A stretch of 64,000 nt of DNA from Defluviimonas salinarum (GTDB taxonomy: Bacteria > Pseudomonadota > Alphaproteobacteria > Rhodobacterales > Rhodobacteraceae), in assembly GCF_026013545.1 (NCBI RefSeq), contig NZ_JAPDOG010000019.1, forward strand, positions 1 to 64,000, read 5' to 3'. The notes below the pieces were generated by a model. It was not told the origin of the DNA. It saw only the letters and a program-made list of their open reading frames with translations, and did not search any database. Positions within the stretch are counted from its first letter, which is position 1. Every line of letters starts with the position of its first letter. Both the position numbers and the translations under genes were made by a program. Shown here piece by piece: positions 25,066 to 33,582 of this stretch.

Positions 25066-25105
25066 CCGAAACCATTGAAACACGCCACGCAATTCGCCTG
25101 AAACA
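25066..25105 (+). promoter_or_regulatory. Two-part promoter element, copy 1 (upstream of OsmC gene)
   Basis: Block 1 is CCGAAACCATTGAAAC (25066-25081) and block 2 is CGCAATTCGCCTGAAACA (25088-25105), separated by 6 nt. Both blocks recur upstream of the flavoprotein gene at 26170 with a 16-nt spacer. GAAAC occurs three times. Likely a shared activator site. Confidence 0.6.
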
Positions 25106-25181
25106 TGGCGATCTTAGGTCTTTTGTCCATCGGGCGAAGGGTTCGTCCGCGCAGCCAGTATGCATGACAGGAGACCAGACC

Positions 25182-25763
25182 ATGACAACTGCAACAGTCA
25201 ACAAGCCCGCCAAGGTCGCGATCAACGGCGTCGACGTACCCACCTTCGTCGCCACGCTCGGAGTCGTCGGCCAATCGCCCGACATCGCGAAGTTCACCTT
25301 CCGCGCGAATGGCGAATGGCTCTCGGGGACTCATTCTCGCACCAGCTTCTCGGGCTTCTTCGGCGCGATGTCCGAAATGGAGCACAAGGACACGTACAGC
25401 ATCGACGGCGATCATCCGCAGGTGCTCTGCGGCGGCGACAATGGCGCGACGCCGGTCGAGATGCTGCTCGCGGGCCTGTCTGCCTGCATCACCGCAGGCA
25501 TCGGCAATATAGCCTCGATCCGGCAGGTGAAGCTTCACTCGGTCGAGACCTCAATCGAGGGCGACATCAACCTCAACGGCATCCTCGGCCTCGACAAGAC
25601 CGTGCGGAACGGCTTCTCGGGGGTCCGTGCCACTTTCAAGATCAAGGGGGACGCGTCCGACGAGGTGCTTGAGCAGATCGTGCATCAGTCGGTCGCCCGT
25701 TCGGCCGTCTTCGACGTGCTGACGAACGGCGTGCCGGTCACCGTTGCCGCCATCGCGAACTGA
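25182..25763 (+). CDS. OsmC-family thiol peroxidase-like protein
   Basis: 193 residues. The two reactive cysteines expected of the OsmC/Ohr fold are Cys83 (VLCGGDNGATPVEMLLAGLS) and Cys102 (LSACITAGI); the C-terminal helix-strand part is SVARSAVFDVLTNGVPV. Family members reduce organic hydroperoxides using cysteine chemistry. The ATG at 25182, placed behind AGGAG, is preferred over one at 25164. It lies in the LysR-led group with two FAD oxidoreductases, which suggests handling of oxidised or electrophilic metabolites. Confidence 0.8.
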   Translation: MTTATVNKPAKVAINGVDVPTFVATLGVVGQSPDIAKFTFRANGEWLSGTHSRTSFSGFFGAMSEMEHKDTYSIDGDHPQVLCGGDNGATPVEMLLAGLSACITAGIGNIASIRQVKLHSVETSIEGDINLNGILGLDKTVRNGFSGVRATFKIKGDASDEVLEQIVHQSVARSAVFDVLTNGVPVTVAAIAN

Positions 25764-25831
25764 AGACGGGTTGGCCAGCACCTGGGGTGCTGGCCTCTCT
25801 GATCCGCTCCCCTAATCGGAGAACAGGAACC

Positions 25832-25996
25832 ATGCGTGAGACGCGCCAGATGAGAGGCCACGAGAACGGCTTCGACCACATGGACAGCAAGGAGGCGGTC
25901 CGAGCCTTCATCGCCTGGTGGAACGAAAAGAGCGACTTTCCATTCGATGACGGCGTGGACGAAGCCGAGGCCTCGACCCATGGCATGGCCGCCTGA
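25832..25996 (+). CDS. Small acidic protein of unknown function
   Basis: 54 residues, MRETRQMRGHENGFDHMDSK... with the central helix EAVRAFIAWWNEKSDFPF. ACAGGAACC precedes the ATG. It lies 68 nt behind the OsmC gene and before a hairpin, so it is probably the last gene of that short transcript. No domain recognised. Confidence 0.5.
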   Translation: MRETRQMRGHENGFDHMDSKEAVRAFIAWWNEKSDFPFDDGVDEAEASTHGMAA

Positions 25997-26039
25997 GCTC
26001 GGACCAGCCACCTCACGCGGACGCCTGCTGGCTGCCTCC

Positions 26040-26058
26040 CGCGGGCGTTTCGCCCGCG
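26040..26058 (+). terminator. GC-rich stem-loop between the OsmC and flavoprotein genes
   Basis: CGCGGGCG-ttt-CGCCCGCG, a perfect 8-bp stem. It separates the first transcript from the second copy of the promoter element; no T-run follows. Confidence 0.5.
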
Positions 26059-26077
26059 CTGCAGGAACTTCGCGTCG

Positions 26078-26127
26078 CCGAAACAAATGAAACCCTTTCC
26101 TCCGCGGCGCGCAACTCGCCTGAAACA
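26078..26127 (+). promoter_or_regulatory. Two-part promoter element, copy 2 (upstream of flavoprotein genes)
   Basis: CCGAAACAAATGAAAC (26078-26093) and CGCAACTCGCCTGAAACA (26110-26127), separated by 16 nt. The arrangement matches copy 1 at 25066 with a spacer exactly 10 nt longer, keeping both blocks on the same helix face. Confidence 0.6.
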
Positions 26128-26169
26128 CGCGCGCAGCAAGGAGGGCTGGCAAAACCATGGAAACACGAC

Positions 26170-27417
26170 ATGCCACTTCGCGTGGATACGATCATCATGG
26201 GTGCAGGGCATGCCGGACTGGCGCTAAGCCATTGCCTGACCGAAAAGCGTATCGACCACGTCGTACTCGAACGCGGCCGCGTTGGTGAACGCTGGTTCTC
26301 TGAACGCTGGCCGGGGCTGAGGCTACTGTCGCCGAACTCCATGACCCGACTGCCCGGCCTCGGAAGGCTGTCCGAGCCGGATGGCTTCATGCGGGCGAGC
26401 GATTTCGCCGGGTTGCTGGATCGCTACGGGCACGGGTTCGGTGCGCCGGTCCAGACCGGGTGCGAGGTGCTATCGGTCACGCGCGTGGAGGGACACTTTC
26501 TCGTCCAAACCACGACAGGCGACTTTTCGACCCGCGCGGTCGTCGTCGCGACCGGCGCCTGCGATCAACCGGCAGTCCCGGCCTGGGCCCACGGGCTGCC
26601 AGGCAGCATCCGCCAGATCAGCGCCCGCGACTATACCGGACCTGACACGCTCGATGAGGGCGGCGTTCTGGTCGTCGGTGCGTCCGCCTCGGGCGTCCAG
26701 CTTGCGGGGGAGATACACGCGTCCGGCCGGCCGGTCACAATCGCGGTCGGACGTCATGTCCGCGCGCCGCGCCGCTATCGGGGGCGGGACTTCGTAGACT
26801 GGCTCGACCGAACCGGTTTCCTCTACGAGCCGCGCGATCCTGCGATCTCGAACAAACGTCTTCAGGGGCTGCCGTCGTTCCAGTTGACCGGCAGCGAGGA
26901 CGGGAAGGAGGTCGGCCTTGATCGGCTGAGCGCGCAAGGCGTGACCATCGCCGGTCGTGCGCTCGGCGTGTCGTCAGGAAAGGTTCGTTTTGCCGGCTCT
27001 CTTCGGGAAACTGTCGACGAAGCAGAGGCGCGGCTGCACCGGCTTTTGTCCATGATCGACCAGTTCATCTCCGAGATGGGCTTCCTCGCCCCGCAAAGTC
27101 CGGAGGCCTGGTTGCGGCCAGCGGTCTTGGGCGATGGCCCGTCCCAGACGGACTTGCAGGCCGCCGGTATCAGAACCGTCGTCTGGGCCACCGGTTTCCG
27201 CCGGGCCTATCCGTGGTTGCGACTGCCCGTCCTCAGTTCTCAGGGGGAAATCCTGCACGCCGGCGGCGTCACGCCAGAACCGGGCCTCTTCGCGCTCGGT
27301 CTGCCGTTCATGCGGCACCGCAGTTCGGCCTTCATCTACGGCGCTGGCCGCGACGCCGAGGCCATAGCAGAGGCCGTCGCGACACATTTGAGCAACTCGA
27401 AACGTATTGCAGCATGA
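26170..27417 (+). CDS. FAD/NAD(P)-dependent oxidoreductase, flavin-monooxygenase-like
   Basis: 415 residues. The FAD dinucleotide site is TIIMGAGHAGLALSHCL near the N-terminus, a second glycine-rich (NADPH) site is VLVVGASASGVQLAGEI, and there is an ATG-type motif in VVVATGACDQPAVP. The layout resembles CzcO/flavin-containing monooxygenases that oxygenate N, S or ketone groups. It is followed 9 nt later by another FAD enzyme. Substrate unknown. Confidence 0.8.
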   Translation: MPLRVDTIIMGAGHAGLALSHCLTEKRIDHVVLERGRVGERWFSERWPGLRLLSPNSMTRLPGLGRLSEPDGFMRASDFAGLLDRYGHGFGAPVQTGCEVLSVTRVEGHFLVQTTTGDFSTRAVVVATGACDQPAVPAWAHGLPGSIRQISARDYTGPDTLDEGGVLVVGASASGVQLAGEIHASGRPVTIAVGRHVRAPRRYRGRDFVDWLDRTGFLYEPRDPAISNKRLQGLPSFQLTGSEDGKEVGLDRLSAQGVTIAGRALGVSSGKVRFAGSLRETVDEAEARLHRLLSMIDQFISEMGFLAPQSPEAWLRPAVLGDGPSQTDLQAAGIRTVVWATGFRRAYPWLRLPVLSSQGEILHAGGVTPEPGLFALGLPFMRHRSSAFIYGAGRDAEAIAEAVATHLSNSKRIAA

Positions 27418-27426
27418 GAGGTTACC

Positions 27427-28584
27427 ATGACCCGCGATTTCGGAAACACCGCGTATGATGCCATCATTGTCGGCGCCCGTTGCGCCGGAGCTTCGACAGC
27501 CATGCTTCTGGCGCGACGGGGCGCCAAGGTGCTTGTCGTCGATCATGATCAGCCTGGAACCGACACGATGTCGACCCATGCGCTCATGCGCGCGGGCGTG
27601 TTCCAGCTGCGCAAATGGGGGCTCCTCCACGCGATCGTCGGCGCGGGAACGCCCGCGGTGCGGCGGACGAGTTTCATCTACGACGGCGAGGCGCTCGACA
27701 TCGACCTGAAGGACGAGGAAGGGATCGCTGCGCTCTACGCGCCGCGCCGCACGCTGCTGGACGTGACGCTTGCCGAGGCAGCCGCGGTCGCCGGGGCCGA
27801 ACTGCGATACGGAACCGGATTCACGGGCTTCGTCACCGACGATCAGGGCCGTGTGATCGGTGCGAAGGTCCGGACGCCCTCAGGTATAATCAGGGAGGTG
27901 CGCGCGCCTCTCGTGATCGGGGCGGACGGTCGCCGGTCGTCGGTTGCGCGGGCCGCGGGGGCGCAGGTGACGCGGACGGCGCAGAATACCATTTCCTGCC
28001 TCTACCAGTATGTGCGCGGCCTGCCCAATCGCGGCTACCGTTGGCATTTCGCGCCCGGCGCCGCAGGCGGGGTGATACCGACGAACGACGGGCTTTCCTG
28101 CGTTTTTGTCGGCTTGCCGCCCGAGCTGCAGGCCGAAGTGCGAAAGGCGGGCCCGCGGAACCTGGAAAAGATCGCCAGCCGCTTCGTGCCCGCACTGGCC
28201 GACGATCTTGCGGGCGCGGATGCGACAAGCGTTCCCGTCCTCTTCTCCGGCCTTCCCGGTTTCTTCCGCCAATCGGCGGGACCGGGCTGGGCGCTCGTTG
28301 GCGATGCCGGCTATTTCCGCGATCCGATCAGCGCGCACGGCATAAGCGACGCTCTCCGCGACGCCGAGATCCTGGCGGATGCGGTCACCGCAGGCACGTT
28401 GGTCGACTATCCGGCGCTACGGGATTCGCTGTCGTCAGAGTTCTTCGCACTGACCGACCGGCTGGCGGGACTCGACTGGACGATGGGGGAGGTGCAGAAC
28501 ATCCACCTCGACCTCAACCGATCGATGAAGGCGAACCAGCGCTGGGTTGCAGGGTTCAAACGGGAACTGCCTACGGCGGCGTGA
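27427..28584 (+). CDS. FAD-dependent monooxygenase/geranylgeranyl-reductase-like oxidoreductase
   Basis: 385 residues. FAD motifs: DAIIVGARCAGASTAMLLAR (first glycine loop), VIGADGRRSSVARAAG (DG motif) and ALVGDAGYFRDPISAHGISD (GD motif). This is the p-hydroxybenzoate-hydroxylase fold, in which members hydroxylate or reduce cyclic or lipid-like substrates. It is co-transcribed with the preceding flavoprotein and followed by a terminator. Confidence 0.8.
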   Translation: MTRDFGNTAYDAIIVGARCAGASTAMLLARRGAKVLVVDHDQPGTDTMSTHALMRAGVFQLRKWGLLHAIVGAGTPAVRRTSFIYDGEALDIDLKDEEGIAALYAPRRTLLDVTLAEAAAVAGAELRYGTGFTGFVTDDQGRVIGAKVRTPSGIIREVRAPLVIGADGRRSSVARAAGAQVTRTAQNTISCLYQYVRGLPNRGYRWHFAPGAAGGVIPTNDGLSCVFVGLPPELQAEVRKAGPRNLEKIASRFVPALADDLAGADATSVPVLFSGLPGFFRQSAGPGWALVGDAGYFRDPISAHGISDALRDAEILADAVTAGTLVDYPALRDSLSSEFFALTDRLAGLDWTMGEVQNIHLDLNRSMKANQRWVAGFKRELPTAA

Positions 28585-28600
28585 CCGGCGCCTCGCAATG

Positions 28601-28630
28601 GAAACCCGCCTTCGGGCGTGTTTCTTTCTA
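28601..28630 (+). terminator. Rho-independent terminator of the flavoprotein operon
   Basis: GAAACCCGCC-TTCG-GGCGTGTTTC, a 10-bp stem with one mismatch and a TTCG loop, followed by TTTCTA, 16 nt after the stop at 28584. Confidence 0.7.
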
Positions 28631-28641
28631 TCCTCCCGCAC

Positions 28642-28882
28642 GGCCTTGTTGCACAGATCGGCTGAGGAATTCACCGCATGGATCCAGTAGGATAGCTGGA
28701 TGGTATGAGCAGTTGGGCCCCTACGAAGTACAAGACCACGAACTGGTCGGCTTACAGTGAGCGGTTCACGCTACCGGTTCGAGTGAACCCGCGAACGCGT
28801 TGAAGCGGCGCGGATCGCCTTCGATCTGGTTTGATCCAGAGATGACATGGCGACCACCACCGACCGGCAAGCGTGGCCGACA
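28642..28882 (+). mobile_element. IS5-type end fragment, copy B
   Basis: 241 bp, opposite in orientation to 22114-22354 but gap-free and about 93% identical by eye. It starts with the end GGCCTTGTTGCACAGATC and carries the same split transposase start with the same 30-nt insertion, so both derive from one already-damaged parent. Confidence 0.7.
28769..28783 (+). repeat. Dispersed 15-nt core, copy 3
   Basis: CGCTACCGGTTCGAG inside GGTTCAC...GTGAACC arms, at the same place in the IS5-type fragment as copy 2. Confidence 0.5.
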
Positions 28883-28924
28883 TCGCCCGCCGACTCCCGA
28901 GACGATCGTGACGATGGAAACCAG

Positions 28925-28961
28925 GCCTATGATGCACTAACAATCAAACTGGATCAGTCAG
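28925..28961 (+). mobile_element. IS3 right-tail scrap
   Basis: ATGCACTAACAATCAAACTG plus GATCAGTCAG matches the tail of the IS3 remnant at 11630-11658. Only the last codons of orfB and a few bases of the end are left. Confidence 0.6.
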
Positions 28962-29355
28962 TGCAGGCTACCCGTGCCCATGCCGTCTTGTTGCCGGCGT
29001 TTGACAGCATCCCAAATCTGGTATGATGTCACGAAATCAACTAGCCGTATCCGTCCTTCGAGCCGTCCAAACAGCCCGCCATTTTGATGCCCCGCGCTCA
29101 ACTCAAATGACGACAGGTCCCGCATGATCGGCAGCGAGGCGGCCTGGCAGATTTTGGTTACGGACCTTATCCCCGGATACTACCGTTGAAATTTCTGGCG
29201 GAGAGCTCCGTCGAGTGCTCGGGTGCAGGTTTGCAGCATGAGGTGAGCGCCGCGTATTGGCCAGCGCATCTGCCGACATTTGCCACAGCGCTTGCCGACG
29301 ACGGTGTTTACGGTGCTTTCGACAAGCCGGTTCAGACGCGTTCCCCATAAACGGC
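28962..29355. other. Intergenic stretch without an identified gene
   Basis: No gene recognised. On the minus strand about 29115-28970 reads open (HQNGGLFGRLEGRIRLVDFV) without a start and may be a gene scrap. The rest shows neither ribosome sites nor known motifs. Confidence 0.3.
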
Positions 29356-29893
29356 TCAATCGGTTTGGGGACCGACGAAGCCATACGAGTCCAGCGCTTC
29401 GAGGATGTCTCGCTCGACGGGTGCGGCGTCGCGGAGAACTCGCTCTACAAGAAAGCGGACCGGAAAATTAGGCCATGTTGCGCTGAGTTCGTCGATCAGG
29501 TTAGGCGCCTTTTCGTATTCTCCGAGCCGATGATGTGCGACAGCCTGGAAGAGTAGCGATGGCGGGCTGACCGATGAGCCGGCGGCGACGGCGCCTGAGA
29601 AGGCCGTGATCACTGTTCGATCATCGCCGAGCATCAACTGCGAGACACCCCAGATGCTGCGCGCGCCGAATCGGCCGACGCCATGCCGCTCGCGAGTTGG
29701 GTCTGACACGTCCGCGGCCAAGTCGGGTGCTCCGGCCAGTATGGCGATCATTCCGGCAAGATCGAGGACATGCCCATCGACTGGTGCCAGGGATACGGCA
29801 AGCCGCGCCCGTTCAAGCGCATCCGCGTCGCGACCGGAAATTGCCAGGGCCAGCCCCTTCGCTTGTCCGCCGTCAGCGCCTGTGGGCCATTTT
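29356..29893 (-). pseudogene. C-terminal fragment of a TPR regulator
   Basis: About 175 codons of TPR-like sequence (ALERARLAVSLAPVDGHVLD, LLFQAVAHHRLGEYEKAPNL, then WPNFPVRFLVERVL) end at a stop at 29356. They resemble the C-terminal half of winged-helix/TolB/TPR proteins such as 20286-21812. The upstream part is cut by an IS3-type element beginning near 29881, leaving no proper start. Confidence 0.65.
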
Positions 29894-30170
29894 GACGTGA
29901 TTGCGCAACGGAGGATTTCTGGCTCATCGTAACCGCCAAGGAGTGGAGATGAGACAGAAATCCGGAACACCGAAGCTTCCGGCCGAACAGGTCGTGAAGG
30001 ACATCCGCCGCGAGACCCGGAAGCACCATTCAGCTGAGGAGAAGATCAGGGTCGTGCTGGAGGGTCTGCGCGGCGAGGAGAGCATCGCCGAGCTCTGCCG
30101 GCGCGAGGGGATTGCCCAGAGCCTGTCCTACTCGTGGTCGAAGGAGTTCCTGGAGCCCGGCGCGCAGGAT
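29881..30170 (+). mobile_element. IS3-family orfA remnant
   Basis: orfA starts at 29949 behind GGAGTGGAG (MRQKSGTPKLPAEQVVKDIR) and keeps the HTH part (HHSAEEKIRVVLEGLRGEES, AELCRREGIAQSL) before losing similarity near 30165 (KEFLEPGAQDK). No orfB core follows. This IS type differs from the element at 11318. Confidence 0.7.
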
Positions 30171-30221
30171 AAAACGCTGCGAGATCAGCACTTGACCAAG
30201 GCGATTAGAGAACCCTGGGAC

Positions 30222-30310
30222 ACTGCCGCCCGGTTTGTGTGTTGGTGCATGATCGGCCTCTGGTCCATCGGGGCGATGGCTTCGGGGGGGGCGGCGAGCG
30301 GTAACCCACT
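30222..30310 (-). mobile_element. IS3 orfB C-terminal scrap
   Basis: The minus strand encodes PEAIAPMDQRPIMHQHTNR, the C-terminus of the IS3-type orfB also seen near 47500. It abuts the orfA remnant in opposite orientation. Confidence 0.6.
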
Positions 30311-30402
30311 CATGGCCGAGGAACACCGACCACAGGACAGGGGACCGGCAATGCGCGGGTGTTGGCGCCACTCGGCAGCCAGGGTGACCGGGCCTGCCGC
30401 GT

Positions 30403-31008
30403 TCAAAAGTCGCCGAGATGCGGCTCAAGGAACAATCGGCAGGCCGCCTTCGCGTCTTTTGCAGGCATGGACGCGGGTTCGATGCAGTGCTGGATACCGA
30501 GCCCATCGACAAGGCAGACGAACGATCGGGCGAGGGCGTTGGCATCCGTGTTGCGCCCCCTGGTCCTGGCGACTTCGCGGATCGCCTCGGCGACGTCTCC
30601 GACATAGCGGGCATATTGCACCCGATGCTCGGCGCCGAGATCCGGGTTGAGCGAGATCTGCCCCCAGAGCGTGAGCCAGATGTTGAACGCTTCCCGGTTG
30701 AAGACCTCGGGTGCGAAGAAGGCATCAAGCAGGGCCGAAAGCCGCGTCTCGCCCGGTGCTGGGTCCCGGGTGAGCCTGGTGGAGCCGTCGTACATGGTCG
30801 CGTAGACCGCCGCCAGCAGCGCGTTCATCGAGCCGAAGTGGTGGCTGATCAGGCCGCGGGACACGCCCGCCTCGGCACAGATCTTGTCAACCGTGAACTC
30901 CTGGATGCCGCCACGCGCCATGCAGGCGAGGCCCGCCTCGATCAGCGCGGCGCGGCGCTCCTCGCTGGTCATGCGGACGTATCTCGGTGCTGGCGACTTC
31001 TGCTTCAT
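30403..31008 (-). CDS. TetR-family regulator (BetI-like C-terminal domain)
   Basis: 201 residues from the ATG at 31008 (AAGGA upstream). The HTH is TVDKICAEAGVSRGLISHHF. The C-terminal part (FNIWLTLWGQISLNPDLGAE) resembles the ligand domain of BetI-type regulators, which answer choline or betaine-like ligands in other bacteria. It is the last gene downstream of the amine-catabolic operon 41984-31062 and probably represses it from the dyad at 41990. Confidence 0.8.
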   Translation of the reverse strand: MKQKSPAPRYVRMTSEERRAALIEAGLACMARGGIQEFTVDKICAEAGVSRGLISHHFGSMNALLAAVYATMYDGSTRLTRDPAPGETRLSALLDAFFAPEVFNREAFNIWLTLWGQISLNPDLGAEHRVQYARYVGDVAEAIREVARTRGRNTDANALARSFVCLVDGLGIQHCIEPASMPAKDAKAACRLFLEPHLGDF

Positions 31009-31061
31009 CGGGGATCCTTGGCAGGGGTGGCGCCCATCGCTGGACGCCACCGCACGGGATG

Positions 31062-32612
31062 TCAGATCTTCGTGAACCTTACCGGATCGGGATGCCCGTC
31101 CGAAAGTATGACCGGGCTGAGGTTCGCGTCGTGGATCGCCACCAGGGGTTCGAAGCAGATGAAGACGAAGTCGCCGGATTCCTCCATCAGGTCCTCCATC
31201 CGGTTGAACATCGCCCTGCGCTTGTCGGTGTCCTGTTCGATCAGCGACTTCTGGTAGAGCTCCTCGTATTCGGCGCTGTCGAAGAAGGTCCAGTTGTAGA
31301 CGCCGATCTGGTCCGGGCGGAACCAGACGAGGTTCTCGGTCGGGTCGACGCCGCCTGCAAAGCTCTGCAGCACCAGTTCCAGCGAGAGGTAGTCGTCTCC
31401 TGCGGTCTTGTCGCCCAAGGCCCAGTAAGCGGCATCCTCGGTCGGCTGGATGACGATGGTGATCCCTGCCTCGGCAAGGCTTGCCTGAATGATCTGGGCG
31501 ATCGTCTGAGAGGTCGAGTCGGTCTGCGTCACGAGGTTCAGCGTCAGCCCCTCCGCGCCGGCCTCGGCCAGAAGCGCCTTGGCCTTCTCGACATCGCGCG
31601 TGTCGATGATGTTCTTTTCGCGCGCGAAGGCGGTGCCGGGCTGGACCACCCCGGCCGAGCGTCCGACAAGCCCGTCATAGGCGCCCTGAAGCACCGCGTC
31701 GCTGTCATAGGCGTACTGGATCGCCTGCCTCACGCGGATGTCCTTCAGGGGTTCGGCGTTCTGGTTGATGGTCAGCCAGACGTACCGCGTCGATTCCGCC
31801 TCGATCAGCGCCGCGCCTTCGGGCATCGCCTCCTTCAGCTGCTTGACCGCGGCGGGCGCGAGCCGGGTGTAGTCGAAGGCATCGGCCTCGTAGGCAAGCT
31901 GAGCCGCCTGGTCATCGGTGACGATGTAGATTTCGACCGTCGAGAAGTCAGGTTTCTCTCCGGCCCAGGCCGGGTTCGGCACCAATGTTACCTTTTGCTG
32001 CTGCTCCCAGCTGTCCAACAGGTACGGTCCGCACTGTGCCGGGATCTCCGTCGTGTACTGGCCGCCCACGGCTTCGACCGCTGCCTTGCAGACGATATGA
32101 CCGCCGTAATAGGGCATGGCGATGACGATGAAGGGCGCAAACGCCTCGGTCAGGTGGATGACGCCGTTCCGGTCGTCGATGACCTCGACCTCCTTCAGCT
32201 TCTCGAACTGATAGGCCCAGGCGCTGTCGGACCCGGCGATTCGCTCATAGGAGAACTTGACGTCATGGGCAGTCACGGGCCCGTGGTCGCCAGTCCAGAC
32301 CAGCCCCTCCCGCAGCGTGAAGGCGAGCCGCGTGCCGTCGAGCCATTCGAGCTTTTCCGCGGCGTAGAGTTCCCACTGGTTGCCCGCGCGCATGTCGCCC
32401 ATCCGCACAAGCGATACCTGCGTGCAGCGCGGGATGATCTCGTCCAGTTCACCGATGATGCCCCACGGGTCGAGTACCTGGAAATCGGAGGTCACGCGGA
32501 TGCGGAGCGTGTCGCCCTCGGCCGCCCAGGCGAAATGCGGCGAGGCGGCGGCGGCGACCAGGCCGGCACCGGCAAGCTTCAGGAATTTCCGTCTATCTGT
32601 GTTCCAGTTCAT
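31062..32612 (-). CDS. Tat-exported solute-binding protein, dipeptide/oligopeptide type
   Basis: 516 residues of the SBP_bac_5 (DppA/OppA) type. A twin-arginine signal (DRRKFLKLAG, Arg7-Arg8) and hydrophobic stretch end in HFAWA. Family landmarks are LEWLDGTRLAFTLREGLVWT, AHDVKFSYERI and IRVRQAIQYAYDSDAVLQGA. Tat export implies folding before export, occasionally because of a bound cofactor or ligand. GGGAGGAAGAC precedes the ATG, which overlaps the ATPase gene by 20 nt. The ligand may be a peptide or a larger betaine conjugate. Confidence 0.9.
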   Translation of the reverse strand: MNWNTDRRKFLKLAGAGLVAAAASPHFAWAAEGDTLRIRVTSDFQVLDPWGIIGELDEIIPRCTQVSLVRMGDMRAGNQWELYAAEKLEWLDGTRLAFTLREGLVWTGDHGPVTAHDVKFSYERIAGSDSAWAYQFEKLKEVEVIDDRNGVIHLTEAFAPFIVIAMPYYGGHIVCKAAVEAVGGQYTTEIPAQCGPYLLDSWEQQQKVTLVPNPAWAGEKPDFSTVEIYIVTDDQAAQLAYEADAFDYTRLAPAAVKQLKEAMPEGAALIEAESTRYVWLTINQNAEPLKDIRVRQAIQYAYDSDAVLQGAYDGLVGRSAGVVQPGTAFAREKNIIDTRDVEKAKALLAEAGAEGLTLNLVTQTDSTSQTIAQIIQASLAEAGITIVIQPTEDAAYWALGDKTAGDDYLSLELVLQSFAGGVDPTENLVWFRPDQIGVYNWTFFDSAEYEELYQKSLIEQDTDKRRAMFNRMEDLMEESGDFVFICFEPLVAIHDANLSPVILSDGHPDPVRFTKI

Positions 32613-33582
32613 GTCTTCCTCCCTCTGTCATCGTTTCGGCAAAATGGCAGCGCGCAGAGCGGCCCCGGCCGATGTCGCCGAGCGCGGGCGGCTCGACGCG
32701 GCAGATCTCCCGGGCGAGCGGGCAGCGGGTGTGGAACTCGCAGCCCGCCGGGCGGCGCAGTATGCTCGGGATCTCGCCCCGGATCGCCAGATCGGCACGG
32801 CGCTTGCGGGGATCAGGCTTCGGCTCAGCCGCGATCAGGCTTCGCGTGTAGGGGTGGCGCGGATCGGCGAAGATCGCGCGGGTCGGCCCCGTCTCGACCA
32901 GGCGCCCGAGATAGAGGACGGCGATACGGTCGGCGACATGGCGGACGAGCGCGAGGTTGTGGGTGATGATCAGATAACTCAGCCCGTGCCGTTCCTTGAG
33001 GTCGGCCATGAGGTTGAGGATATCCGCCTGCACCGAGACATCGAGCCCCGCTGTGGGCTCATCCGCGATCACCAGCGCCGGCTTCAGCGCCAGCGCGCGG
33101 GCCACGCCCACCCGCCGCGCCTGACCGCCGGACAGTTCGTGCGGATACCGCGCGGCCATCTCTGGCGGCAGGCCGACTTCGGCCAGAAGCTCCGCGGCCT
33201 TGTCGTGGCGGTTCCTCACCGCGATACGGTGGATCGCGAAGGGCTCGGTCACCGCCTCGCCCACGGTCATGCGCGGTGAAAGCGAGGCCGTCGCGTCCTG
33301 GAACATCAGCGCCGCCCTTCGCCGTATGGCGCGGAAATCGGCGGGCCGGGTCAGTTCGGCCCCGTCGAACCAGAGCCTCCCGCCGCTCACCGGCTGTAAC
33401 CCCAGGACCGCGCGGGCAAGCGTCGTCTTGCCCGATCCGCTTTCGCCGACCAGGCCCAGCGTCTCGCCCGGCATGAGGTCGAGCGACACGCCCGAAAGGA
33501 TGTTGAGCGGCGCCGCGTCTGCGAACCAGCCGCCTCGCCCCAGGTCCACGTCAAGGTCGCGGATCGACAGCAGCACCGTCAT
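32593..33582 (-). CDS. ABC transporter ATPase, DppF/OppF type
   Basis: 329 residues. Walker A GESGSGKTTLARAVLG, Q-loop in LMFQDATASLSPR, signature LSGGQARRVGVARAL, Walker B ALVIADEPTAGLD. A C-terminal oligopeptide-ABC extension has clustered cysteines (GCEFHTRCPLAREICRVEPP), as in enzymes with an Fe-S or disulfide site. It overlaps the neighbouring ATPase gene by ATGA. Confidence 0.92.
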   Translation of the reverse strand: MTVLLSIRDLDVDLGRGGWFADAAPLNILSGVSLDLMPGETLGLVGESGSGKTTLARAVLGLQPVSGGRLWFDGAELTRPADFRAIRRRAALMFQDATASLSPRMTVGEAVTEPFAIHRIAVRNRHDKAAELLAEVGLPPEMAARYPHELSGGQARRVGVARALALKPALVIADEPTAGLDVSVQADILNLMADLKERHGLSYLIITHNLALVRHVADRIAVLYLGRLVETGPTRAIFADPRHPYTRSLIAAEPKPDPRKRRADLAIRGEIPSILRRPAGCEFHTRCPLAREICRVEPPALGDIGRGRSARCHFAETMTEGGRHELEHR

